Source: Acidobacteriaceae bacterium (GTDB taxonomy: Bacteria > Acidobacteriota > Terriglobia > Terriglobales > Acidobacteriaceae). From it: 28,731 nucleotides of DNA. Each line of letters starts with the position of its first letter. Position 1 is the first letter of the stretch. Location: assembly GCA_003165095.1 (NCBI GenBank), contig PLSH01000145.1, positions 33,173 through 61,903 of the forward strand. The letters are read 5' to 3'. This document shows, in pieces, positions 9,291 to 18,363 of this stretch. The notes under the pieces were generated by a model. It was not told the DNA's origin and did not search any database. It saw only the letters and a program-made list of their open reading frames with translations. Made by a program: the position numbers and the translations under genes.

Positions 9291-11681
9291 ATGACGTTCT
9301 CTGAGATGATCCAGCCGGAGAAGACGCCGGGATTAGATGATTCAGCGGCTTCGTCGCCCGGCGAGTTGAAGGCGCGCAGTCTGCCGTTGCCCACGCGCAT
9401 CGCGTTCATCGGAAATTATCTGCCGCGCGAGTGTGGAATCGCCACGTTCACAACCGACCTGTGCACAGCAGTCGCAGCCGAATATGGAGAGGGGCGCCTG
9501 TTTGCGATTCCCGTCAACGATCCCGATTCGAGCTACGAGTATCCGAAGCAAGTGCGCTTGGAGCTGACGCAGGAAGACCTTGCCTCGTATGAGCGGGCAG
9601 CCGATTTTCTTAACTACAACGGAAACGATCTGGTTTGCCTGCAACATGAATATGGCATTTACGGTGGTAGCGCAGGCCGCTACATTCTTGCCTTGCTGCG
9701 CCGGTTGAAGATGCCCCTGGTCACGACGCTGCATACGGTTCTGCGCGAGCCCGACCCCAATCAACGGATCGTGCTTGAAGAGATTGCTCAGCTTTCCGAT
9801 CGCATGATCGTGATGAGCGAACTGGCGGCCCAACTGCTGCGCGAAGTGTATTCGGTCCCGGATGGCAAGATCGATGTGATCCCGCACGGCGTCCCGGAGA
9901 TGCCGTTCATGGACCCCAACTATTTCAAAGACAAATTTGGAACCGAGGGAAAATCAGTTCTGCTCACCTTCGGACTTCTGTCTCCCAACAAGGGAATTGA
10001 GAATGTGATTCGCGCACTGCCGGCAATTCTGGCGCGGCAGCCAAACGTGGTGTATATCGTCTCCGGCGTGACCCATCCCCATATCAGAAGACGCGAAGGC
10101 GAGCGCTACCGCGAGGAGTTGCGGACCCTGGCCGGGCAGCTCGGCGTTTCATCTCAGTTGATTCTGAACAATCGCTTTGTCAGTGCGGAAGAGCTCGTGG
10201 AGCATGTAGGAGCGGCGGACATTTACATCACGCCGTACCGGAAGGAAGCGCAGGTTGTTTCAGGCACTCTGGCCATTGCGCTTGGAGCCGGCAAGGCAAT
10301 CGTCTCCACGCCATACTGGCACGCCAAGGAATTGCTGGCGGAAAAACGAGGCGTGATCGTTCCTTTTGACAGCCCCGATGCTATCGCGGAGGCAGTTCTC
10401 GCATTGCTTGAGAACGATGCGGATCGGCATGCCATGCGCAAACGCGCGTATCTTCATTCCCGCGGTACCACATGGCCCAAGACGGCGCGCGCTTACATGG
10501 CGAGCTTTCAGCGCGCCCGCTTCGAGCGCTCCCTGCATCCAAAAGCCGCGCAACTGGGCGATGCCGCGGTGGTCCTGGCAGATTCAATCGACCGCCTGCC
10601 GGCTCTGAACTCCAGTCATCTGCTGGCTATGACTGACGACACTGGCATATTGCAGCACGCAATCTTTTCCGTGCCTAATACACGCGAAGGATATACGACC
10701 GACGACAACGCCCGCGCGCTCCTGGTTTCCACGCTTCTGGATGAGAGCATTTCGTATAACGGCAAGGCAAAGCACCCCAACCTCTCGAGCCGGTACGTGG
10801 CCTTTCTCTGGCTCGCATTCAACTCTGACGTCGGCCGGTTCAGAAATTTCCTGGGCTACGACCGCAAATGGCTTGAAGAAATTGGCTCGGAAGACAGCCA
10901 TGGCCGGGCGCTGTGGGCCTTGGGATCGGTGCTTGGCCAATCGCGAGATGCTGGATTGCGCGGAGCGGCAGGCAGGCTGTTCGAGGCCGCCGTGCCTGTG
11001 GTTTTGACGTTTACCAGTCCGCGTGCATGGGCGTTCTGCATCCTGGGAATGCAAGCTTATCTGGACTGGTTTCCCGGCGATAGAGCCATTCAAGGTGCTC
11101 GCAACACGGTGGCCAATCGCCTGCTGGATGTTTACGAGCGCACTCACTCCGAGACCTGGCATTGGTTTGAGAAAAGTCTTTCTTACTCAAATGCAAGGTT
11201 GCCGCAGGCGCTTATTCTCGCTGGATGGCGCAGTGAAAACAAAAGGATGATTGCAGCGGGGATCGAAGCTCTTGAGTGGCTCGTGGCCGCGCAGCACTGC
11301 AGCGACAACGGCATCTTTGTGCCGATCGGCTCCAGCGGCTTCTTTACCGAAGGGTTAGAAAAAGCCCGCTTCGATCAGCAACCGGTGGAGGCTTGCGCAA
11401 CGGTTTCCGCCTGCCTTGAAGCCTACAGACTTACCCGCGAGAGCAGGTGGCTTGACGAAGCTCACAGCGTCTTCCGCTGGTTCCTGGGCAAGAACGATCT
11501 GCAGGTCCCCCTTTACGACCCGCAGACGGGTGGATGCAGAGACGGGCTTCATCCCGACCGCGTGAATGAAAACCAGGGAGCGGAATCAACGCTTTCGTTC
11601 CTGATGGCTCTGCTGGATATGCAGGCAGCCAAAGTGGCAAGCGCAAACAAACTGCAACAGGAAATGAGTGTTAATTATTGA
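9291..11681 (+). CDS. GT4 glycosyltransferase with C-terminal helical (barrel-like) domain
   Basis: Cytoplasmic 796-residue protein with two parts. Residues about 34-400 are a GT-B fold family 4 transferase: GNYLPRECGIATFT at the acceptor-side loop, HGVPEMPF, the sugar-nucleotide domain entry LLTFGLLSPNKGIENVIRAL, and YRKEAQVVSGTLAIALGAGK covering the region of the nucleotide-sugar-binding Glu. Residues about 440-780 look like a mainly helical toroid, starting with the TTDDNARAL motif near residue 467 and including LEWLVAAQH and EACATVSACLEAYRL. ATG 9291 has AGGA upstream. Its stop overlaps the start of the GH130 gene, so the pair is probably co-translated. It may build or recycle a mannose-containing glycan; donor and acceptor cannot be read from the sequence. 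Confidence 0.85.
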   Translation: MTFSEMIQPEKTPGLDDSAASSPGELKARSLPLPTRIAFIGNYLPRECGIATFTTDLCTAVAAEYGEGRLFAIPVNDPDSSYEYPKQVRLELTQEDLASYERAADFLNYNGNDLVCLQHEYGIYGGSAGRYILALLRRLKMPLVTTLHTVLREPDPNQRIVLEEIAQLSDRMIVMSELAAQLLREVYSVPDGKIDVIPHGVPEMPFMDPNYFKDKFGTEGKSVLLTFGLLSPNKGIENVIRALPAILARQPNVVYIVSGVTHPHIRRREGERYREELRTLAGQLGVSSQLILNNRFVSAEELVEHVGAADIYITPYRKEAQVVSGTLAIALGAGKAIVSTPYWHAKELLAEKRGVIVPFDSPDAIAEAVLALLENDADRHAMRKRAYLHSRGTTWPKTARAYMASFQRARFERSLHPKAAQLGDAAVVLADSIDRLPALNSSHLLAMTDDTGILQHAIFSVPNTREGYTTDDNARALLVSTLLDESISYNGKAKHPNLSSRYVAFLWLAFNSDVGRFRNFLGYDRKWLEEIGSEDSHGRALWALGSVLGQSRDAGLRGAAGRLFEAAVPVVLTFTSPRAWAFCILGMQAYLDWFPGDRAIQGARNTVANRLLDVYERTHSETWHWFEKSLSYSNARLPQALILAGWRSENKRMIAAGIEALEWLVAAQHCSDNGIFVPIGSSGFFTEGLEKARFDQQPVEACATVSACLEAYRLTRESRWLDEAHSVFRWFLGKNDLQVPLYDPQTGGCRDGLHPDRVNENQGAESTLSFLMALLDMQAAKVASANKLQQEMSVNY

Positions 11682-12706
11682 ATTCAGCCAATTCTCTCGC
11701 TGAAACACCGGAAGCCATCGCTTTGGAAAAAGATATGCTGCATACCTGCATCGATCAACCTCTGTTTACGCGCTTTTCCGGCAACCCGATCCTCAGCCGG
11801 GAACACTGGCCCTATCCGATCAATAGCGTCTTCAACGCCGGCGCCGTACGGCTGGCCGGCGGAGATACATTGCTGCTCTGCCGGGTGGAGAGCCGCACTG
11901 GCTTGTCTCACCTCTGCGCGGCGCGTTCCGCTAACGGGATCGACGGATGGTCGATCGATCCTGAGCCAACCCTGGTAGCCAATCCGCGCGAGTTCCCTGA
12001 AGAGCTATGGGGCATTGAAGATCCGCGCATCACGTACGTGCCGGAGTTGGACCAGTATGCCGTGGCGTACACGTCCTTTGCCCGCGGTGGCCCCGGTGTC
12101 TCACTGGCACTGACCAGGGACTTCAAGAGCTTCGAACGACTCGGCGTGATCATGCAGCCGGAGGACAAGGACGCGGCGCTCTTGCCGCGAAAGATCGGCG
12201 GTCGTTGGGCGCTGATTCATCGCCCGGTGACAACGTTGGGAGCGCACATGTGGATGTCTTATTCGCCGGATTTGCGGCACTGGGGAAGCCACAAGGTGAT
12301 CCTGGAAGCCAGGCGGGGCGGATGGTGGGATGCGAACAAGATTGGACTGTGCTCTCCGCCCATAGAAACCGCAAAGGGCTGGCTGACGATTTATCACGGA
12401 GTAAGGCAAACCGCATCGGGAAACATCTACCGCCTTGGACTTGCGCTTTTCGACCTGGAGCGTCCGGAGAGCTGCCTGCAACGCGGAGACTCCTGGATAT
12501 TTGGACCGGAAGCACCGTATGAGCGCGGAGGCGATGTGAACGATGTCGTGTTTCCGTGCGGGCAAACCATCGCTGATGATGGCGACACGATCAACCTGTA
12601 TTACGGAGCTGCCGATTCCTCTATAGCGTTGGCGAAGGGCAGCATTCGTTGCCTGCTTTCGTGGCTGGATTCGAATTCAACCCCCGCGGTGCCAGGCGAT
12701 CGCTGA
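11678..12706 (+). CDS. GH130 family glycoside phosphorylase
   Basis: Inverting phosphorylase of beta-mannosides (GH130), a five-bladed propeller enzyme that turns a beta-mannosyl link plus phosphate into mannose 1-phosphate; hydrolases also occur in the family. Seen here are the early RFSGNPILSREHWPY, VFNAGAVRL, the central EELWGIEDPRITYVPELDQY, which contains the expected catalytic Asp region, RWALIHRP, GGWWDANKIGLCSPPI and LTIYHGV. The TTG at 11678 overlaps the preceding stop as TTGA, but ATG 11735 with GGA at better spacing is an equally good start, giving 323 residues. Pairing with the GT4 gene suggests turnover of the same oligosaccharide. Exact substrate, and phosphorylase versus hydrolase, are undetermined. 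Confidence 0.85.
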   Translation: MNSANSLAETPEAIALEKDMLHTCIDQPLFTRFSGNPILSREHWPYPINSVFNAGAVRLAGGDTLLLCRVESRTGLSHLCAARSANGIDGWSIDPEPTLVANPREFPEELWGIEDPRITYVPELDQYAVAYTSFARGGPGVSLALTRDFKSFERLGVIMQPEDKDAALLPRKIGGRWALIHRPVTTLGAHMWMSYSPDLRHWGSHKVILEARRGGWWDANKIGLCSPPIETAKGWLTIYHGVRQTASGNIYRLGLALFDLERPESCLQRGDSWIFGPEAPYERGGDVNDVVFPCGQTIADDGDTINLYYGAADSSIALAKGSIRCLLSWLDSNSTPAVPGDR

Positions 12707-12741
12707 CTCGTGCGATGGGAACGTCGAAAGGAATGGGCAGA

Positions 12742-12954
12742 ATGAGCGCTATAAGCTGGATATGGCCCAGTTGGGCACCCCCGCCGCCCCTGCTACGCCA
12801 CAAATGTCCTCGTTGCAACTCAATCAAATTCAAAGCGGCAGAATTGCGCCCATTCGACAGTCTTCTGAGCCTGTTCGCGCTTCATCCTGTGCGCTGTATG
12901 TTTTGTTGGCGCCGGTTTTACTGGGTATCTTTGCGCGGAGCACCTGCGGAATGA
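12742..12954 (+). CDS. Small zinc-ribbon-like protein
   Basis: 70-codon ORF beginning 35 bases after GH130 and preceded by AAAGGA with nine-base spacing. It contains CPRC at residues 23-26 and CMFC about 24 residues later, followed by WRRFYW, the two-knuckle pattern of a zinc ribbon, with the short helix FDSLLSLFALHPV between the knuckles. A proline-rich stretch (WAPPPPLL) precedes the ribbon. It is not a known ribosomal protein. Function is unknown; position suggests membership of the GT4/GH130 unit, though it may be independent. The remaining sequence to 13128 shows no gene. Confidence 0.6.
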   Translation: MSAISWIWPSWAPPPPLLRHKCPRCNSIKFKAAELRPFDSLLSLFALHPVRCMFCWRRFYWVSLRGAPAE

Positions 12955-13128
12955 GCATCTCGAAGATCAACTGCGATCGGCGGATCCTGAATCTCCATGT
13001 TTCAGCGTCTGTGCCGTTTGTCGCGAGGGCGCTCAGCATTCCAATCGCCGCATTTCTATGGCCTGGACGAATTTTGGCTAGGCATGGATGCCCGTTTCTC
13101 CATGTACAGCCAAGTCTGCAGTGCAGTC

Positions 13129-15459
13129 CTACTCTGCGTCTTTCACGCAGCGAATGCTGACGGTTCCTGAACGGTCGTAGCTTGGCGCCATGAGCAGCAG
13201 TTTGCCATGTTGGTCATTCCTGTACGCCTCAGGAAAGTACCAGATGGAACCGGATGGGCGATAGTGGCTACCGCCTCGCAGGATTGCTGTGCGAGTGTGG
13301 TCATCAACATACTCGTCTGTCCATTGCCACACATTCCCGACCATATCCATCACGCCAAATGGACTCCCTCCATCGGGGTGTGCATCAACATCGCTGGCCG
13401 GCTCCATCACGCGGCCATGATCTGAGATTGGAGCCGGAGCATCTTTCGGATCCGTTCCCCAGTGGCAAGGCGGAAGCGGCGACGCTGCCGTAGGCACAAG
13501 GCTTCTGGATGGATTGGGGCCTGGAGGCGCTAGAGGCTGGCCGGCGGATGCAAGCGCCGCTGCGCTTGCGAATCGGTCGGGAGCGGGTTGCCAGTCACAG
13601 TTCCCCCAAGGATACAATCGGCCGTCGTTCCCCTGCGCAGCGAACTGCCACTCCCATTCATGAGGAAGCCGCTTGCCTGCCCATTTTGCATATTCACGGG
13701 CATCTTCCAGAGAAACCCATGTGACTGGTTGGTTTCCTGCGCCGTCAAGGTACGTGCCGTTCTTCCAATCCCTCAGGAAGTTCAAATCGTCTTTCGGATG
13801 GTAATGTGACGCGTCGAGAAACTTCTTGAATTCCGCATTGGTTACGGGGTACTTGTCGATGTAGAACGGCTTGATCTCCATCGGATGTTCGTGAAAGCGG
13901 CGCGCGCTATCTTCCCAGGGGTACTGCACGTCTACCCCGATATCGTCGGTACCTTCGATCTCAATGCCTTCAACTTTGAAATCGTAGTTGCCGCCTTCTA
14001 TGCGAATCATGCCTTGTGGTGTGGAACTCGCCGGCTGTGTAGAAGCGATCTTGACGAGTTCTTGAGGGAGAGCCTTCCACTCGTGCGAATAATCTGACAG
14101 CGGCTTCGCGGTCATCTGCGCCATTTGAGCCATCAGGTCGTTGAAGCGAGCGTCAGGTTCACCCGGAGTTGCCAATACAGCGCCGAATCCATGGGCCTCA
14201 GTGGCAAACTGCAGCACGGTCTCGTTGCCTTCCTTCACCGGCTTGAGTTCCACGCCGTGATAGAGATCGAAGTAACGCATGCCGTCCTCGCCGGGTACCG
14301 CCATTTGCGTGCCGTTTACGTCGTACTCATTGCGATTGACCACCGTCCATACTGTCTGGTCGCCCAACGGCCAACGGCTCGCGTAAACGCCATACCGGTG
14401 CATGGGATAGAACGGTTCCCACGCCTGGCTGGCGAAGAAGGGAGCTACGGCTCTTTCAATAGTGGCGATTCGCCGGGTCGCTTCGCCATCGAGCGGCGTC
14501 ACACCGTTCCAGATGCCCCACACGTTCTCCCAACTCTCCCAGCCCTCGCCATTGAAGAAAGCGAATTGCAGATCGTCGGTCTTGTCGCGAAGCCAACGCC
14601 CCTGAATATTGACCTGATGGCGCGGTTCAAGCCAGCGATATTTATCAACAGTCGGAACAAATTGAAATTGATATTGCCCCCAGGTCAGCACATCCCACGC
14701 AAGAGCCTCGTCGCTCGGACCGCCCTCCGGCTCAAATGCGAGCGGATGGCCGATCTTTTCGGCGGCTAGAGAAAACGCCAACGGTACGCCATCCTGAGTG
14801 TCGCCGTTGATGCCGTCAGCGTCGACCTCTTTCATGAGTTCGGCGATGGCATCGGGCCACGGCTTGCCTGGATCATGCGTGCCCTGATCCCACATCATCA
14901 TGGGAAACAAGACGCGTACACCGCGGCGATGGAAGTCTTCGACCATCTTGCGAACGCCTTCCACACCTCCGGGCATCGATCGAACCATATCGAGCTGATT
15001 GCGGTCGTCGATTCCCATGTTCGGGTAAGTCGCCCAGATAAGTACTGCATCAATGCCGCCGTAGCGCGCAGTCAAATCGTCGACATAGCGATCGACGGTA
15101 AATGTATGCGCAACCGGATCGTAGAAATACCGATCGTGCACCATCATCTGTGGCTGCATAAACGCGGATTGCGCCCATTTCAGTGCGGGCATTTCGTAAC
15201 GCGCAGGATCGTAACCGACGCGGATGCGCCGCTCCATACGCCAGTGACTAACGTCTGCGAGCCACTCCGCGTGGCTGGCTGGTGTGCACGGAGTGTATCC
15301 GCCTTCCCAGGCGCCACGCATGGTGAAACAGGCCGGAGGGGGAATCTGCTGCCCACGGGGCGCGTTGAAAGTGTCCTGCGCGGTGACGGGCAATGCAAAA
15401 ATCGCCGCAAGAAGTGAGTAACCTGCTGCCCACCGAACCGCTCGAGCCGTTGTGTTCAT
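13129..15459 (-). CDS. Secreted hydrolase-like domain fused to SUMF1/FGE-like domain
   Basis: 776-residue exported protein. It has a signal peptide (AGYSLLAAIFALPVTAQ), then a roughly 400-residue TIM-barrel-like region with DAVLIWATYPNMGI, a strand-rich VRVLFPMMMWDQG and a VDADGINGDTQDG motif resembling retaining glycosidase barrels. From about residue 490 follows a formylglycine-generating-enzyme-like (SUMF1) domain: IEGGNYDF, FYIDKYPVTNAEFKKFL, AREYAKWAGKRLPHEWEWQF, YPWGN, MVGNVWQWTDEY and ILRGGSHYR ending in IRC. The copper-binding cysteine pair of sulfatase-activating enzymes is not at the usual place, so true formylglycine activity is doubtful. ATG 15459 follows GAGAGGA. It is last in the sugar locus. 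The glycosidase part belongs to no family that I can name. Confidence 0.75.
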   Translation of the reverse strand: MNTTARAVRWAAGYSLLAAIFALPVTAQDTFNAPRGQQIPPPACFTMRGAWEGGYTPCTPASHAEWLADVSHWRMERRIRVGYDPARYEMPALKWAQSAFMQPQMMVHDRYFYDPVAHTFTVDRYVDDLTARYGGIDAVLIWATYPNMGIDDRNQLDMVRSMPGGVEGVRKMVEDFHRRGVRVLFPMMMWDQGTHDPGKPWPDAIAELMKEVDADGINGDTQDGVPLAFSLAAEKIGHPLAFEPEGGPSDEALAWDVLTWGQYQFQFVPTVDKYRWLEPRHQVNIQGRWLRDKTDDLQFAFFNGEGWESWENVWGIWNGVTPLDGEATRRIATIERAVAPFFASQAWEPFYPMHRYGVYASRWPLGDQTVWTVVNRNEYDVNGTQMAVPGEDGMRYFDLYHGVELKPVKEGNETVLQFATEAHGFGAVLATPGEPDARFNDLMAQMAQMTAKPLSDYSHEWKALPQELVKIASTQPASSTPQGMIRIEGGNYDFKVEGIEIEGTDDIGVDVQYPWEDSARRFHEHPMEIKPFYIDKYPVTNAEFKKFLDASHYHPKDDLNFLRDWKNGTYLDGAGNQPVTWVSLEDAREYAKWAGKRLPHEWEWQFAAQGNDGRLYPWGNCDWQPAPDRFASAAALASAGQPLAPPGPNPSRSLVPTAASPLPPCHWGTDPKDAPAPISDHGRVMEPASDVDAHPDGGSPFGVMDMVGNVWQWTDEYVDDHTRTAILRGGSHYRPSGSIWYFPEAYRNDQHGKLLLMAPSYDRSGTVSIRCVKDAE

Positions 15460-15573
15460 AAATTCCTCTCTTAAGGGGACATCCGGGTTGAATTACGGAA
15501 TAACGCGAAAGATGCGATCCCATGTATTCTCGCGACACGACGGAACTCACATCGGATTTTTTGTAGCCCATGA

Positions 15574-16160
15574 TCACTTCGATTGCCGGTTATCGGTAGC
15601 GGCCATCGCAGTCCTTATCTTACGTTCCACCTCGTCGCTCATGTAGCCGCAATCCAGGCGCATATAGACCGAGGTATAAGGAATCTTCCCCGTGGTCTTG
15701 ATGAACAGAATCCTGAAGGTCTTCCCGGCTTCATCGATCCTGCTCATGACTTCAGTGCGCGGAATGCTGGAGACCTGGTCCCTGGCAAACGTCCCGTTAT
15801 CTGTTTCCTCAACCCCGTTACTCCGGGGCAGTCGTGCTCGTCGATGAACTGAAGTTCCTTGTCCAGAAAGACCGTCGCCCTTACATGTCCGGATGAAAAG
15901 ATTGCGCCGGCCACGTACTTGAGAACCGATGGCAGATCGTCATTGGCGACGATGGTCTCGATCCCCGGTGCGGCGTAGACAGGATAGGCTGAATCTGACA
16001 CCACGATCCAGTTCCTATGGCCATACAAAGAAAGCCGCTCCTGTACAACAGCCTTCCAGCCGGCAGAAGTACCGAAAGTCCGGTTTTGTGCGAAACATGG
16101 GCTGACGAACAACGCAAGAACAAGAACGGCTGTATGCCATCTTCCGTTCAAATTCCGCAT
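15574..16160 (-). pseudogene. Secreted RbsD/FucU-like mutarotase, one-base frameshift
   Basis: Signal peptide (WHTAVLVLALFVSPCFAQ) followed by a RbsD/FucU-type domain: the characteristic LYGHRNWIVVSDSAYP near the expected catalytic His, then GIETIVANDDLPSVLKYV, HVRATVFLDKELQFI and, after the shift, AGKTFRILFIKT, IPYTSVYMRLDCGYMS. The family interconverts furanose and pyranose or anomeric sugar forms; most members are cytoplasmic, so export is notable. The frame is lost at the CCC run 15780-15782: one extra G on the coding strand restores PGDQVSSIP and a product of 195 residues. AGGAG precedes ATG 16160. Homopolymer length makes an assembly error plausible. It lies 53 bases after the ribokinase stop, consistent with ring conversion before or after transport of a pentose. 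Confidence 0.7.
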
Positions 16161-16213
16161 AAGCACTCCTCTCTGATTCAATGCTGGATGTATGGCTAAT
16201 CCCGGAAATATCT

Positions 16214-17164
16214 TCAATACGCCCTGAAGCTGTAGCTCTCCTCGAGAAAACGATCCAGTTCCAAAGCGGTGGGCATGGATGGTTGAGCCCCAGAGCGTGT
16301 CACGGAGATCGCCGCGACCGCCGAAGCGAAGCGCGCGCTCTCCAGGGGAGGCATTCCCCGCATAAGCCCCGTAGCGAAACCGCCATTGAACGCATCTCCT
16401 GCGGCGGTTGTGTCGATCGCCTTGACATGAAATGCAGGGATTAACTCCGCAATGCCTTCTTGTGATGCGAGATAAGCGCCATGCTCGCCCATCTTCAAAA
16501 CGACCCCACGGCTGCCCTTGGCCAGGATCAGACGCGCCATTTCGGCAGCGTCACGGGTTTGCCCACTTCCGTTCTCGCTTCCCGAATAGAACGCAGCCTC
16601 GGTTTGATTGGGCGTGATCCATGCAATTTGCTTGAAAATCCCGCGCGGCAGGTTCCTGGCCGGCGCCGGATCGAGAATCAGCGGCACACCCTCTCGCGCG
16701 CAAATCGAGGCCAGATACTCCACGGTTTCGAGCGGGATCTCGAGCTGTGCGAGAACAATACCCGCCTGTCGAACGATCTCGATGTTGGCCTCTAAGTCCT
16801 GGGGAGTCACCTTTGCGTTGGCGCCTGGCGTGACGACGATGATGTTCTCTCCCTGCTCCGAGACAACGATCACCGCAACTCCAGAGGTTCCCTCGCTTGT
16901 CGCAACGCCGGCAATGTCCACGCAGGCGCTCTCAAGATGCGTTTTCAGCTGGGTTCCGAATACATCGCTGCCCAGGCGTCCGATCAGCCGCACCGGGTAT
17001 CCAAGCCGGGCCACGGCAACGGCCTGGTTTGCGCCCTTGCCACCAGGATGAATCTGAAAGTCCGCTCCTGTTACGGTCTCGCCAATGGCCGGAATTCTCT
17101 CGGTGACCGCTACCAGGTCTGTGTTGATGCTGCCCACGACGACGATTGGTTTTTGCCGGGACAC
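16214..17164 (-). CDS. rbsK: PfkB-family sugar kinase, ribokinase-like
   Basis: 316-residue cytoplasmic kinase that uses ATP to phosphorylate ribose or a related pentose at O5. Ribokinase hallmarks are visible: VVGSINTDLV at the N-terminus, the HPGGKGANQAVAVARLG sugar-binding loop (residues 39-55), LILDPAPAR, ITPNQTEA and the anion-hole/catalytic motif DTTAAGDAFNGGF with base D257. Its length is typical. It starts 39 bases after the permease stop, in the same operon. Because the locus looks built for arabinofuranosides, the true substrate may be L-arabinose, ribose or another furanose rather than D-ribose; the sequence does not decide this. Confidence 0.85.
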   Translation of the reverse strand: MSRQKPIVVVGSINTDLVAVTERIPAIGETVTGADFQIHPGGKGANQAVAVARLGYPVRLIGRLGSDVFGTQLKTHLESACVDIAGVATSEGTSGVAVIVVSEQGENIIVVTPGANAKVTPQDLEANIEIVRQAGIVLAQLEIPLETVEYLASICAREGVPLILDPAPARNLPRGIFKQIAWITPNQTEAAFYSGSENGSGQTRDAAEMARLILAKGSRGVVLKMGEHGAYLASQEGIAELIPAFHVKAIDTTAAGDAFNGGFATGLMRGMPPLESARFASAVAAISVTRSGAQPSMPTALELDRFLEESYSFRAY

Positions 17165-17203
17165 TTTGAATTCCCTCAGAGTTACAAGAAAGCGGTTGGT
17201 CTT

Positions 17204-18196
17204 TTATGAAAAGAGCGGCGCAACAGCGATCGCCGTCAAACCACAGAGAAAGAAAACAAACATCCAAGCCAGAGCAACCTTGGAACGAGATGGCGCCGAC
17301 GCAAATTCCTTCCAGATAAAGACACCCCAGCACGCTGAAATCATGGTAGCGCCCTGACCGATCGAATACGACACGGCAGGTCCGACGACGTGCGCCTGCG
17401 ACGCCACAAAATTCATCATTGCGCCGGCACACCAGATAATGCCGCCCAGAATGCCCCACAGGTGCCAGTTCCCTGACGCCTGCCAGTAACCTCTCATGGA
17501 GGCGGCCTCACGGCCGTCGAGCGGCATGCGCATCAACAGGTAATTCACCGGGATGGAGCAGGCAGCTACGCCCATTACGAAGAAGAACAATACCGCATAC
17601 GGACCCGGCGCATTCTCGCCCGTCATTGCTTTTGAAACAAAAGGATAAAAACATCCCATCAGCACACCTGCAATGAGACTGACAACTATTCCTCGCCGGC
17701 TCGTTGCTGCGCGGTTTGCTTCGCGCAATCGATACGCCATCGCGTCCAGCACAATCGCTGTAACCACCAGCGCGATGCCGCCAAACAGCAACAGGGGATT
17801 GCCCTGGGGCGAAACCAGGTAGCTGCCAATCGCGCCTACCACCAGCGCCAGCCCAATGCCGATCGGAAATGCAACCGCCAGCCCGGCGATATCGATCGCC
17901 GCAACCAGCAGCAGGTTGGCTATGTTGAAGATCACTCCGCCGGCAACCGCCAGAACCACAGGATGCAGCCCGGCGTGGGTAATGTCCGATAAGAAGGATC
18001 TGCCTGCGCTTCCGAAACTCCCCAGCGTTCCGCCCCAAACGACGGCTCCGACTATCAACCCGATTACGTAGTCCCAGTAGAACAGCTGAAACCTGTACCC
18101 GGAGCAGAGCTTCATGGTGTTTGCCCACGATCCCCAGCACAGCATGCTGATGATCATGAATAACAGAGCAATTCCATATACTTCCGGCTGGTACAT
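17204..18196 (-). CDS. GRP-type (glucose/ribose porter) sugar permease
   Basis: 330-residue inner-membrane protein with about ten hydrophobic segments, for example GIALLFMIISMLCWGSWANT, YWDYVIGLIVGAVVWGG and AAIDIAGLAVAFPIGIGLAL. The first segment with CWGSWANT and the helix SYSIGQGATMISACWGVFIWKEF match the drug/metabolite-transporter-like GRP sugar:proton symporters (RbsU/GlcU/RhaT group). The start at ATG 18196 is chosen because CAGGAG sits seven bases upstream; longer in-frame starts lack a ribosome site. It lies between GH127 and the kinase, so it probably imports the released monosaccharide. Substrate is not determined. Confidence 0.8.
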   Translation of the reverse strand: MYQPEVYGIALLFMIISMLCWGSWANTMKLCSGYRFQLFYWDYVIGLIVGAVVWGGTLGSFGSAGRSFLSDITHAGLHPVVLAVAGGVIFNIANLLLVAAIDIAGLAVAFPIGIGLALVVGAIGSYLVSPQGNPLLLFGGIALVVTAIVLDAMAYRLREANRAATSRRGIVVSLIAGVLMGCFYPFVSKAMTGENAPGPYAVLFFFVMGVAACSIPVNYLLMRMPLDGREAASMRGYWQASGNWHLWGILGGIIWCAGAMMNFVASQAHVVGPAVSYSIGQGATMISACWGVFIWKEFASAPSRSKVALAWMFVFFLCGLTAIAVAPLFS

Positions 18197-18363
18197 GATG
18201 AAACTCCTGCGATGCAAAAAACGCGAGTGTGCAAGTCTTCCGCACTTTCTCAACTACAAAACCGCCATCTCATTCGGGCACGATTGAGCGAACCCACCGC
18301 AAATGGCACAGGAACTTCCGGTTACAAATTGTTTCCCTGCATCCCCTTAATACTCTCCCATGA

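Noticed and set aside
12762..13160. 132-codon plus-strand ORF overlapping the zinc-ribbon gene
   Set aside because: It is in another frame of the zinc-ribbon gene and runs into the end of the opposite-strand SUMF1 gene; low-complexity translation.
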